From Lachnospiraceae bacterium (GTDB taxonomy: Bacteria > Bacillota > Clostridia > Lachnospirales > Lachnospiraceae): DNA of 16,018 nucleotides. The stretch is taken from positions 1-16,018 of the forward strand of contig CAAGLJ010000226.1 of NCBI GenBank assembly GCA_900770785.1, given 5' to 3'. The first letter of the stretch is position 1; each line of letters starts with the position of its first letter. Shown one piece after another: positions 6,873 to 14,699 of this stretch. The notes beneath the pieces are model-generated. The model saw only the letters and a program-made list of their open reading frames with translations, had not been told where the DNA came from and ran no database searches. The position numbers and the translations under genes were made by a program.

Positions 6873-7574
6873 ATGTCTTATATTGAATTTAACCACGTAA
6901 TAAAAGAATATGTGTCCGGTGAAACCCGGATTCGTGCTTTGAACGATGCCAGTTTTGTTGTTGAAGAGGGAGAGCTGGCTGTTATTTTAGGCTCCTCCGG
7001 TGCAGGAAAAACCACAGCCCTAAACATATTAGGGGGAATGGATGTTCCTACTTCGGGGAAAATTCTGGTGGATGGAAGGGATATCTCCCAGTATAAGAAG
7101 AAGCAGCTGACCGCCTATAGGCGAACGGACATTGGCTTTGTTTTCCAGTTTTACAATCTGGTTCCCAATTTGACAGCCCTGGAAAATGTTGAGCTGGCAG
7201 CCCAGGTGTGTAAGAATTCCCTGGATGCATCAGAAACACTGGATAAGGTGGGACTTTCCGAAAGAAAAGCTAATTTTCCTTCACAGCTTTCGGGAGGTGA
7301 ACAGCAGCGTGTGGCTATTGCAAGAGCATTGGCAAAGAACCCCAAACTTTTATTATGCGATGAGCCTACAGGAGCCCTGGATTATAATACGGGAAAACAG
7401 ATTTTGCAGCTTTTGCAGGATACCTGTAGAAAAGAGAAGATTACCGTAATTTTGATCACTCATAACTCTGCCATTGCACCTATGGCAGACAGGCTGATTC
7501 GTTTTAAAAGTGGTAAGGTGGTGGAGATGACTACGAATAGTAATCCTACGCCTATTGTAGATATAGAGTGGTAG
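6873..7574 (+). CDS. ABC transporter ATP-binding protein (MacB/LolD-like, FtsX-permease partner)
   Basis: The 233-residue protein has all ABC ATPase motifs: Walker A GSSGAGKTT (40-48), Q-loop VFQF (90-93), signature LSGGEQQR (139-146), Walker B LLLCDEP (159-165) with the following TGALD, and the switch His197 (THN). This motif set and length match ATPases that work with FtsX-type permeases (MacB, LolD, FtsE and peptide-resistance exporters) rather than importers. It would act as a cytoplasmic dimer on the adjacent permease, whose gene starts 26 bases downstream. The region upstream of the ATG has only a moderate ribosome binding site (GGAAAGGCAAGG). No sensor kinase or regulator gene is next to it, unlike BceAB-type detoxification systems. 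Confidence 0.93.
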   Translation: MSYIEFNHVIKEYVSGETRIRALNDASFVVEEGELAVILGSSGAGKTTALNILGGMDVPTSGKILVDGRDISQYKKKQLTAYRRTDIGFVFQFYNLVPNLTALENVELAAQVCKNSLDASETLDKVGLSERKANFPSQLSGGEQQRVAIARALAKNPKLLLCDEPTGALDYNTGKQILQLLQDTCRKEKITVILITHNSAIAPMADRLIRFKSGKVVEMTTNSNPTPIVDIEW

Positions 7575-7600
7575 GGGAAATGATAAGAAGGTAACGGTTT

Positions 7601-10600
7601 ATGAGAAAAGCAGCCGGTAAGGATATATTGAGAACCATTTGGAAAGAAAAAAAGAGATTTATCTCTATAATGCTGATTACTGCCCTTGGCGTGACTATGA
7701 TGACAGGTCTGTCAGCTGGCTGTAAGGATTTACGCTACTCTGCAGATCAATTTTTTGATGAACAGGAGCTTTTTGATGTCAGTATATTGTCTACTCTGGG
7801 ACTGACCCAGGAGGATGTAGATATTCTGACTGCTCTTGAAGGGGTAAAAAAAGCGGAGGGCAGCTACAGCGAGATTGTTCATACTCAAAAAGGCGATATC
7901 AATAAAACGGCAGAGGTAAAGACGGTACAGGCTGATGGAATGAATCTTCCCTACGTTTTGGAAGGGAGTCTCCCGGTTTTGGAAAATGAGATTGCCGTTA
8001 CCAGAAATTATATTGCCGATACGGGGAAAGCAATAGGGGATAAGGTAATCATAGAGGAGATACTGAAGGAAGAGGATAAAATTTCTCCGGCTAAGGAGGA
8101 TGAACTGGAAAATGAGGTGGAAACACCGAATTTTCTCTATACAGAATATACCATTACCGGTGTGGTAGTGGATGTAATGGATATCAATAATGCAGATAGT
8201 GCAGCCGCATTTCGTGCTACGCCTAATGCAGACTATACTTTTTTTGTCCTTCCAAAAGCGGTGGACAGCGAGATATTTACGGCGGTTTATCTTTCTTTGG
8301 AGGGAGCCGGGGAGCTGCTTTGTTATTCCGCAGAATATGAAGAAAAAGTTATAAGGCTGGTTTCCCGAATAGAGGGAGAAATCAAAGAGCAGCGTGAGCA
8401 GGCAAGATACGAAGCTATTACAGGGGAGGCTTATGGGAAGATAAACGATGCCCAGAAGGAAATGGATGAGGCCTTTGCAGAAGCAGAGGAAAAATTTGCG
8501 GATGCCCAAAAAGAGATTACCGATGGCTGGCAGGAGATGGCAGAAGGTAAACAGGAGCTTTTGGATAAAGAACAGGAGGCGGCAGCAGAGATTGCGGATG
8601 CCAGAGCAGAGATTGCAGAGGGCTATGAGCAGCTGGAGGAAGGGCAGAAGGAGCTGCAGGAGGCAGCTAACCAGCTGTATGAGGGAAATTTAGCTATGGC
8701 AAAGGGCCGGGCGGAGCTGGAAGATAAAGAAGCCCAGGCAAAGGAGCAGATTGCTCAGGGGGAGGCCACATTAGCAGCCAGGAAAAAGGAGAATGAGGAT
8801 GCCAGGGCAGCTATGGTGGCACAGGTGGCCCAGGCCTCTGCCGGATTTGGAGCTGCATGGCCCGCGGATGCCTGGAATACCTATGTTTCTATTCTTACGC
8901 AGGTTATACTGCCTATGATGCAAAGCCAGGTGTCTTCTGACCAAAGTAGCATGACAAAAGAGCAGCAACAGGCTTTTGTGGACATGCTTCAGGGCGACCA
9001 GAGGGTTGTTCAGGCAGGACAGGATTTCGGAAGGGAGCTGACCGATTCCATCACGACTATGCAGGGAGTCCTGATGCAGCAGAAGGCGGAGCAGGAAAAC
9101 CAGCTTCTTGGTGTAAATAGCAGCCTTTTGGCACAGGAACAGTCTGTAATCAGCCTGGAAAATGAGATAAGCGATTTGGAAGGTCAGGTGGCAGGATGGG
9201 AGCAGGACAAAATTAATCTGGAGAAACAGGGAGCAGCAGTGCCGGATTACGATATTCGGATGGAAGAATTAAACAGACAAATTGAAGAAGCAAAGGTTCA
9301 AATTGGAGAAAAGCATGCACAAAAAGAGCAGGCCCTGGCGGTACAGATTCAGTTGAATGACGAAAAGGTGAAGCTGGAGGCAGGCATAAATCAGATATCT
9401 GAACAGTTGCAGCAGGTAAATGCTTTATTGGCTGATTTAGATCAAGCTCTGATCCAGCTTTCCAGACTGGCTATGGGTGTGGCCTGGCAGGAAGCGACTG
9501 GACAGATATTGAATCAGGCCACTGCCGTTTTGGCAGAGAAAAAAGCCAGCGCGCAGGCTCAAATCGATGCAGCCTGGGCGGAAATAGAGGCAGGAGAAGC
9601 CAGACTGGCAGAGGCCACCAGGCAAATTCATGAGGGAAAGGCCAAACTGGAGGAAAACCGCCAAAAACTGGGGGATGCAGTCCGGGAATTGGAGGAAAAT
9701 GAGCAGAAGGCGAAGGAGGAATTTGCTAAGGCAAGGGCAGAAATTGCAGATGGAGAACAGGAGCTTTTAGAGGGACAGCAGAAGCTGGGAGAGGAATGGT
9801 CAGAATATGAAGAAGAAAAGGTCAGGGCCAGAGAAAAAATAGCAGAGGCAAAAGCAGAAGTAGAAGATTTGGATATGACCCAGTGGTATGTACAGGACAG
9901 AACCTCCTTAAGCGGGTATGTGAACGTGAAAAGTGATACGCTGTCCATTGAAGCCCTGGCATCCGTATTTACTGTGGTATTTTTTGTGGTGGCTATTCTG
10001 ATCAGCTTAACCACTGTGACTCGCATGGTAGAAGAGGAAAGAGGCCTGATTGGAACCTATAAAGCACTTGGCTTTACGGATCATGAGATTCGGGAAAAAT
10101 ATGTGGTTTATGCTCTGGCAGCGAGTTTGACTGGAGGAGTGCTGGGAGATGTTTGGGGCTTTATTGTTTTACCGAAAATCTTATTTATGTTTTTTGATGT
10201 GATGTACCTTTTCCCTACTTACCTGTTACAGTTTAACTTTTCCACGGGAATGATTGGTATACTGCTGTTTATGGTGGGCATAGTGGGAGCAGCAATCTGG
10301 GCCTGTGAAACGGAGCTTAAGCATTTGCCGGCACAGCTGATGCGGCCTAAGGCTCCCAAGGCAGGCTCCAGAGTTTTGCTGGAACGAATCGCTTTTATCT
10401 GGAAACGCCTGTCCTTCCTGAATAAAGTAACGGCCCGAAATCTGTTTCGCTATAAGAAAAGGCTTTTAATGACCATTCTGGGTATAGCCGGATGTACTGC
10501 TTTGGTACTTTTCGGTTTTGCCATTAAGGATTCGGTAGCAGAGCTGATGCCTTTACAATATGAAAGAGTCTATAAATACGATTTGCTGGCAGCAGCATCG

Positions 10601-11530
10601 GATAATGATAAGCTGCTGAAATATATGAATAAGAGTGATGAGGTAGAGGAATATTTAAATATTCAGGTGGAGAACGTCAAGCTGAAAAATGCTGAAGGAG
10701 ATACGGAAAAGGTGCAGATTATGATTTTTCCGAAAGAAGCAGACATCACCAGCTATATCACTCTTACCAATGTGGATAAAGAAGCGGCAGATCTGGCTCA
10801 GGAGGGAATCTGTTTAACGGAAAATGCAGTGAAAACACTAAATTTGAAAAAAGGGGACAGTGTTTTTATACAGAAGCTGGATCTGGTACAAAAAGAAGTA
10901 CAGATTACCGAGGTAGTAAAAAATTACCTGGGAAACAATATTTATATGTCCCAGGAGGCCTATGAGTCTGCCTTCGGCAAATATGAACCCAATGGAATTC
11001 TGGCTAATCTGGCCGATAGCTGTCAGGATAAGGTGGGATTTTCGGATACTCTGGCTATGGAGGACTGGATCCTTTCCTCCGTCAGTACACAGGAATTGAA
11101 GGAGGGCTTTTCCACTGCATTTACTCTGATTAACATTGTAGTCTATGTGGTACTGATTCTGGCAGCCGGGCTGGCCTTCGTGGTGCTTTTTACTTTGGCA
11201 ACTACCAATATTTCCGAACGAATCCGGGAGCTGGCTACGATTAAGGTATTGGGTTTTTTTGATCGGGAGGTGCATTTATATGTAAACAAAGAAACCCTGA
11301 TACTGACCGGAATGGGAATTTTACTGGGACTTCCGCTGGGGACAGTGATGAGCAGCTCCTTAACCAATATTCTGGATATGCCATCCATCTATTTTGCGGT
11401 AACGATTTACCCTCAAAGTTTTTGGATTTCAGCAGGAATAGCTCTGACTTTTGCCTTGATGGTACAGTTTTTGACGGATCGAAGTCTGGATAGAATAGAT
11501 ATGGTGGAGGCATTGAAGAGTATAGAATAA
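7601..11530 (+). CDS. Giant FtsX-type ABC permease with long extracytoplasmic coiled-coil hairpin
   Basis: The 1309-residue protein has one N-terminal membrane segment (about 20-40), a large extracytoplasmic part, three membrane segments of a first FtsX domain (about 784-806, 834-870, 884-902), a further segment at about 957-975, a second extracytoplasmic domain, and a final FtsX domain (about 1174-1202, 1232-1253, 1268-1293). Residues about 250-765 are an insert dominated by Glu/Ala/Gln/Lys-rich helical repeats of the type ARAEIAEGYEQLEEGQKEL. The helical arms (about 261-398 and 640-765) flank a less regular region (about 400-640). Known: FtsX/MacB permeases couple ATP hydrolysis to mechanical work on extracytoplasmic proteins or substrate extrusion. 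The substrate here is unknown; a role in envelope remodelling or peptide/lipid export is inference. AGAAGG precedes the ATG. No clear terminator follows. Confidence 0.92.
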   Translation: MRKAAGKDILRTIWKEKKRFISIMLITALGVTMMTGLSAGCKDLRYSADQFFDEQELFDVSILSTLGLTQEDVDILTALEGVKKAEGSYSEIVHTQKGDINKTAEVKTVQADGMNLPYVLEGSLPVLENEIAVTRNYIADTGKAIGDKVIIEEILKEEDKISPAKEDELENEVETPNFLYTEYTITGVVVDVMDINNADSAAAFRATPNADYTFFVLPKAVDSEIFTAVYLSLEGAGELLCYSAEYEEKVIRLVSRIEGEIKEQREQARYEAITGEAYGKINDAQKEMDEAFAEAEEKFADAQKEITDGWQEMAEGKQELLDKEQEAAAEIADARAEIAEGYEQLEEGQKELQEAANQLYEGNLAMAKGRAELEDKEAQAKEQIAQGEATLAARKKENEDARAAMVAQVAQASAGFGAAWPADAWNTYVSILTQVILPMMQSQVSSDQSSMTKEQQQAFVDMLQGDQRVVQAGQDFGRELTDSITTMQGVLMQQKAEQENQLLGVNSSLLAQEQSVISLENEISDLEGQVAGWEQDKINLEKQGAAVPDYDIRMEELNRQIEEAKVQIGEKHAQKEQALAVQIQLNDEKVKLEAGINQISEQLQQVNALLADLDQALIQLSRLAMGVAWQEATGQILNQATAVLAEKKASAQAQIDAAWAEIEAGEARLAEATRQIHEGKAKLEENRQKLGDAVRELEENEQKAKEEFAKARAEIADGEQELLEGQQKLGEEWSEYEEEKVRAREKIAEAKAEVEDLDMTQWYVQDRTSLSGYVNVKSDTLSIEALASVFTVVFFVVAILISLTTVTRMVEEERGLIGTYKALGFTDHEIREKYVVYALAASLTGGVLGDVWGFIVLPKILFMFFDVMYLFPTYLLQFNFSTGMIGILLFMVGIVGAAIWACETELKHLPAQLMRPKAPKAGSRVLLERIAFIWKRLSFLNKVTARNLFRYKKRLLMTILGIAGCTALVLFGFAIKDSVAELMPLQYERVYKYDLLAAASDNDKLLKYMNKSDEVEEYLNIQVENVKLKNAEGDTEKVQIMIFPKEADITSYITLTNVDKEAADLAQEGICLTENAVKTLNLKKGDSVFIQKLDLVQKEVQITEVVKNYLGNNIYMSQEAYESAFGKYEPNGILANLADSCQDKVGFSDTLAMEDWILSSVSTQELKEGFSTAFTLINIVVYVVLILAAGLAFVVLFTLATTNISERIRELATIKVLGFFDREVHLYVNKETLILTGMGILLGLPLGTVMSSSLTNILDMPSIYFAVTIYPQSFWISAGIALTFALMVQFLTDRSLDRIDMVEALKSIE

Positions 11531-11545
11531 AGGATTTTTGAAAAA

Positions 11546-11572
11546 ACAGAGAATACAGAGAATACAGATAAA
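11546..11572. repeat. Three short 9-bp tandem units after the permease gene
   Basis: ACAGAGAAT occurs twice in tandem (11546-11554, 11555-11563) followed by the degenerate ACAGATAAA (11564-11572). No function is evident; it may be replication slippage in an AT-rich spacer. Confidence 0.7.
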
Positions 11573-11605
11573 ACAGGGGCTGCCTCACATAATTGGGCAT
11601 GATTA

Positions 11606-11635
11606 TTGAAACAGGAGCTATTGTATTTTTATAAA
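11606..11635 (+). promoter_or_regulatory. Promoter of the chemoreceptor gene
   Basis: TTGAAA (11606-11611) and TATAAA (11630-11635) are 18 bases apart, each one mismatch from consensus. A small hairpin, ATATTGC (11663-11669) with GCAATAT (11676-11682), lies in the leader just before the ribosome binding site AGGGGG (11689-11694). Confidence 0.5.
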
Positions 11636-11700
11636 AAATATTATAGAATAAATAAAATTAAGATATTGCCTTTGTGCAATATTGAAACAGGGGGTTACAA

Positions 11701-13086
11701 ATGAAAAAGAGCATTACGTTTAAGCTGATGATACCATTGATCGTTATTTTAATTCTGACATTAACGGTGAATATTCATACAATACTGGTTATGCAGGACT
11801 CAAGGGCAGTTCTGGAGAAGGTTTCCTATGCTTCTTCCAGTGCTACAGTAAGCAAAGAAAATGTGTCGAACATTTTTACTCTTTCTGAGGAAGCAAGTCA
11901 GGCCATTACTTCCAGCCTGGCTACTAATGGAGTGGTTTCCAGCCTGCAGGTTCTGATGCTTGTCATCACGATTCTTATAGCCTATTTGGGAGTCACGAAG
12001 CCTTTGAAAATGGTGACCAGCCAGTTGAATGAGACGATTGATGAACTGGAAAACGATGAGGGGAATCTGGAGAAGAGAATCAGAACAAAAAAGCAGGATG
12101 AGATTGGAAGGCTGGTAGCAGGAATAAACCTGTATATGGATAAGCTGCAGACGGTAATGAAGAAGATTAAACTGCATTCAGGCTCCCTGGATGAGTCCTC
12201 CCGGAATATTTCTTCCAAGGTAAGCGTTTCTTCCAAGGATGCAGAGATAGTATTCAGCCAGACGGATGCACTCAGGACAGAGATTCAATTTTTTGTTACC
12301 TCAGTGGAGGGAGTTATTTCCGATATGGAGAGCATGAGTGAGGAGATACGTACGATATCGGAGGCAGCGATATCGGGTAAGAAGTATTCTTCTGAAATGA
12401 AAGAACGTGCAGATCGGATACGTTTGCTTGCCGACAGCAGCAAGGAGGAATCGAAAAAGATTACCACCATGCTTAGAGATGATTTGCTGAAATCCGTGGA
12501 AAGCAGTAAGAGTGTTGATTCTATTCAACAGCTTACGGATGAGATACTTTCTATAGCCAGTCAGACGAATCTGCTGGCCCTGAATGCTTCTATTGAGGCT
12601 GCCAGGGCAGGAGAGGCAGGCAGAGGCTTTGCAGTTGTGGCAGATGAAATAAGGCAGTTGGCTGACAGCAGTCGCGAAACGGCAAATCGTATCCAGGAAA
12701 TCAGCAACATGGTTACCGGCTCAGTGAAGAGTCTGGCTAATGCGTCGGAAAAGCTGCTGGGCTTTGTTTCCACCAATGTTTCAAAAGACTATGATGAGTT
12801 TGTGACGGCAGCAGAGGAATATCTGAGGGATGCTGACAGTATGGAAGCAATGATGAATAACTTTAACAGTAAGGCATCTGTTTTTGTGGACTCTACCAAT
12901 GACATGAGTACCAAATTGAATCTGGTGTCTAATGAAGTCTTAAGTGAAAACCAGCATGTAGAGACTCTGGCAGAGGCAATTAACGAGCTGGCTGCCAATA
13001 TGGCAGAAATCATGGGCTACACTGAGGTCAATGATGGTGTTTCGGCAGCGTTAAAGAATGAGATTTCCAAATTTAAAACGATATAG
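11701..13086 (+). CDS. Methyl-accepting chemotaxis protein with very short ectodomain
   Basis: The 461-residue protein has two membrane segments (about 8-29 and 81-98) enclosing only about 50 external residues, too few for a Cache or four-helix-bundle sensor. A HAMP-like region follows (about 98-152, with TKPLKMV and DEGNLEKRI). The cytoplasmic part is a long coiled coil whose tip has the hallmark receptor sequence, with SIASQTNLLALNASIEAARA (284-303) and GEAGRGFAVVADEIRQLA (304-321). Known: this tip binds CheA/CheW and controls kinase activity. Downstream signalling may concern motility or another CheA-linked output; no che or flagellar gene is in the window. Its own promoter and a strong terminator make it a single-gene unit. 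Ligand and output remain unknown. Confidence 0.93.
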   Translation: MKKSITFKLMIPLIVILILTLTVNIHTILVMQDSRAVLEKVSYASSSATVSKENVSNIFTLSEEASQAITSSLATNGVVSSLQVLMLVITILIAYLGVTKPLKMVTSQLNETIDELENDEGNLEKRIRTKKQDEIGRLVAGINLYMDKLQTVMKKIKLHSGSLDESSRNISSKVSVSSKDAEIVFSQTDALRTEIQFFVTSVEGVISDMESMSEEIRTISEAAISGKKYSSEMKERADRIRLLADSSKEESKKITTMLRDDLLKSVESSKSVDSIQQLTDEILSIASQTNLLALNASIEAARAGEAGRGFAVVADEIRQLADSSRETANRIQEISNMVTGSVKSLANASEKLLGFVSTNVSKDYDEFVTAAEEYLRDADSMEAMMNNFNSKASVFVDSTNDMSTKLNLVSNEVLSENQHVETLAEAINELAANMAEIMGYTEVNDGVSAALKNEISKFKTI

Positions 13087-13123
13087 AAAATTTTTAGGGT
13101 TATACAGCGTATATGAAAGTAAA

Positions 13124-13170
13124 AGATGTCTCAGCATTCAGATTCTCTTATGCTGGGACATTTCTTTTTT
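13124..13170 (+). terminator. Intrinsic terminator of the chemoreceptor gene
   Basis: ATGTCTCAGCAT (13126-13137) pairs with ATGCTGGGACAT (13150-13161) in a 12-bp stem with one G-T pair and a 12-base loop, followed by TTTCTTTTTT (13161-13170). Confidence 0.9.
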
Positions 13171-13209
13171 ATCTTGAACGATTTACTCTTTGGAGGGGCA
13201 GAGACCAAT

Positions 13210-14514
13210 ATGGGAAGAAAAGGAAAGAAAGCGATTGCGGCAGTCATCTGTAATTATAATAAAAGCCAGTATGTTACGGAGTGTATACAGAGTGTTCTGG
13301 AGTCTGCATTTACCGATTTTGATGTGATTGTGGTGGATAATGCTTCTACGGATGATTCGGTAAAACGGATTAAAGAAAAATATGAAGATGAAGTAACTCT
13401 GCTGGTAAATGCGGAAAATCTGGGAGGTTCGGGAGGATTTAACACTGGGATTCGTTATGCACTGGAGCATGATTACTCCTATGTCTGGTGTCTTGATAAT
13501 GATGTGCTGGTAGATGAAAAGGCAATCGGAGAGTTATATTCTTTTTTGGAGAAACATGCTGAGGCAGGGATGGCAGGCTCTAAGGTATACCATATGGAAG
13601 CACCGGACTATGTTCAGCAATTCGGCATTGATATAGACTGGGAGGATTTTTGCTGTGAGGCAAAATACTGCAATTTTTTAGAGGATGGAACCATGCCGGA
13701 GGTAGTATATTCTGATGCTGTAGCTGCCTGTTCAGTGCTTGTACGTACATCACTGATCAGGGAGATAGGAATGCTGCCGGAGGATAATTTTTTGTATTGG
13801 GATGATACGGAATGGGGATATCAGTGCAATCTTGCCGGATATAAGGTTGCCTCCGTAGGAGCCTCCAAAGTACTGCACTGTATGGGAGCAAAAAAGGAAG
13901 GTGGCAATACATTTCCCACTTATTACGCCTGGCGTAACTGGCTTCAGTTTTTCATCAGATATACTGAGGAGGAAAAGCTGGAGCGTATGTGTGAAAGCTT
14001 TTTGGAAGGTATTTTTGAGATTGTCTATGATGGGTATTATAAGGGCGAGATAAACAGGGCCAGAACGGTGATGTTTGCTTATGATGATGCTATTCATGGA
14101 GTGAAGGGAAGGGCTATGGAGAATCGCATTTTTGAGGTGGATAAAAATTCTTCAAAGCTGAGTGATTTGCTGAAAGGTCTGTCCTGCGTGAAGATAAAAA
14201 AGCAGGAAGAGGATTTAGAGGCAGAGGAATTGAAAGCATGGATACTGGAAATAAGCCCTGGCATGGAGCTTTGGGAGGAAGCTGCGGCAGACAGCAGCAC
14301 CGGGTCATGCCAGAAAACCTTCATCCTGTGTCGAAATATTTTTTCTTTGGAAGATTATTCCCTGAAGGATATTTATGTGGATATAGAGGGAAGAATATTG
14401 GCTACGGAGGAAGACGTTTTTAAGGTCTTTAATAAGGCATACAGCTACCAGACCTTTCTTTATACGCAAAAGCCACTATTTCTGGAGCAGGCCAGAAAAC
14501 TGCGTAAAGGATAG
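13210..14514 (+). CDS. Family 2 glycosyltransferase (GlfT/rhamnosyltransferase-like)
   Basis: The 434-residue protein has a GT-A fold start (AAVICNYNKSQYV, 10-22), a VVDNASTDD nucleotide-sugar motif (41-49), NLGGSGGFNTG (70-80), the metal-binding DND in CLDNDVL (94-100), and the acceptor-side WDDTEWGY (197-204), where an Asp/Glu acts as catalytic base. NxGGSGGF and DDTEWG are typical of galactofuranosyl- and rhamnosyltransferases that build cell-surface polysaccharides; the sugar cannot be assigned. The C-terminal ~140 residues match no family I recognise and hold an acidic KKQEEDLEAEELKAW stretch. The start at 13210 is chosen because GGAGGGG lies at 13192-13198; an in-frame ATG at 13126 falls inside the preceding terminator stem and has no ribosome binding site. 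No membrane segment is seen. No promoter of its own was found in the 39-base gap. Confidence 0.87.
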   Translation: MGRKGKKAIAAVICNYNKSQYVTECIQSVLESAFTDFDVIVVDNASTDDSVKRIKEKYEDEVTLLVNAENLGGSGGFNTGIRYALEHDYSYVWCLDNDVLVDEKAIGELYSFLEKHAEAGMAGSKVYHMEAPDYVQQFGIDIDWEDFCCEAKYCNFLEDGTMPEVVYSDAVAACSVLVRTSLIREIGMLPEDNFLYWDDTEWGYQCNLAGYKVASVGASKVLHCMGAKKEGGNTFPTYYAWRNWLQFFIRYTEEEKLERMCESFLEGIFEIVYDGYYKGEINRARTVMFAYDDAIHGVKGRAMENRIFEVDKNSSKLSDLLKGLSCVKIKKQEEDLEAEELKAWILEISPGMELWEEAAADSSTGSCQKTFILCRNIFSLEDYSLKDIYVDIEGRILATEEDVFKVFNKAYSYQTFLYTQKPLFLEQARKLRKG

Positions 14515-14526
14515 TGAGAAGAGTAA

Positions 14527-14664
14527 CAGTATCAATACAGAAAAATTATCGTCCGTCCCCAGGCCACAGGGAAGATAGCTGTGAGAAATCTTATTTCCCA
14601 GAAGTTTAAGAGATATGGCTACAGGCTGCCCAGAATGGTATTCTGGAATGTAAATGTGAGCTGA
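14527..14664 (+). pseudogene. Remnant of a DUF2828-type (TROVE/VWA-like) gene
   Basis: This stretch has no start or ribosome binding site, but one frame is open from 14527 to the TGA at 14662-14664. Its end reads KFKRYGYRLPRMVFWNVN (14602-14655), which resembles the conserved GYxxPxxVFWNV segment I associate with DUF2828 proteins. The match is from memory and covers about 20 residues; nothing recognisable lies before or after it. It looks like a surviving internal fragment of a deleted gene. Chance similarity is possible. Confidence 0.4.
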
Positions 14665-14696
14665 ACCTGCCCCAAAATCAGAGCAGGTTCAGCTCT
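14657..14696 (-). terminator. Perfect 13-bp hairpin, probable terminator of the M56 gene
   Basis: GAGCTGAACCTGC (14658-14670) pairs perfectly with GCAGGTTCAGCTC (14683-14695) around a 12-base loop. It sits 4 bases past the stop of the minus-strand M56 gene. Neither side has a good T tract (ACATTTACATT on the minus strand), so it may work as a weak terminator or RNA-end stabiliser. Confidence 0.6.
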
Positions 14697-14699
14697 GTA

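Noticed and set aside
7730..8509. Long minus-strand ORF (259 codons) opposite the permease
   Set aside because: It is antisense to a well supported gene, has no recognisable domain, and its composition is that of a shadow frame.
8381..9895. DNA-level tandem repeat array in the permease gene
   Set aside because: Similarity is at the protein level (coiled-coil composition); the bases are not arranged in regular repeat units, and nothing suggests CRISPR or a slippage array.
9628..10026. Minus-strand Ser-rich ORF opposite the coiled coil
   Set aside because: Its Ser/Phe repeats are the mirror of the Glu/Ala/Lys-rich codons of the permease.
11630..11647. AT-rich palindrome as a terminator for the permease operon
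   Set aside because: The stem is only A-T pairs with a 3-base loop, and the same bases form a good -10 box for the next gene.
13126..13209. Upstream ATG extension of the glycosyltransferase
   Set aside because: The ATG is the first base triplet of a 12-bp terminator stem and has no ribosome binding site; GGAGGGG supports 13210.
14658..14695. Perfect hairpin read as an insertion-sequence end or attachment site
   Set aside because: There is no transposase or matching second end, and its position 4 bases after the M56 stop is better explained as a terminator or 3'-end structure.
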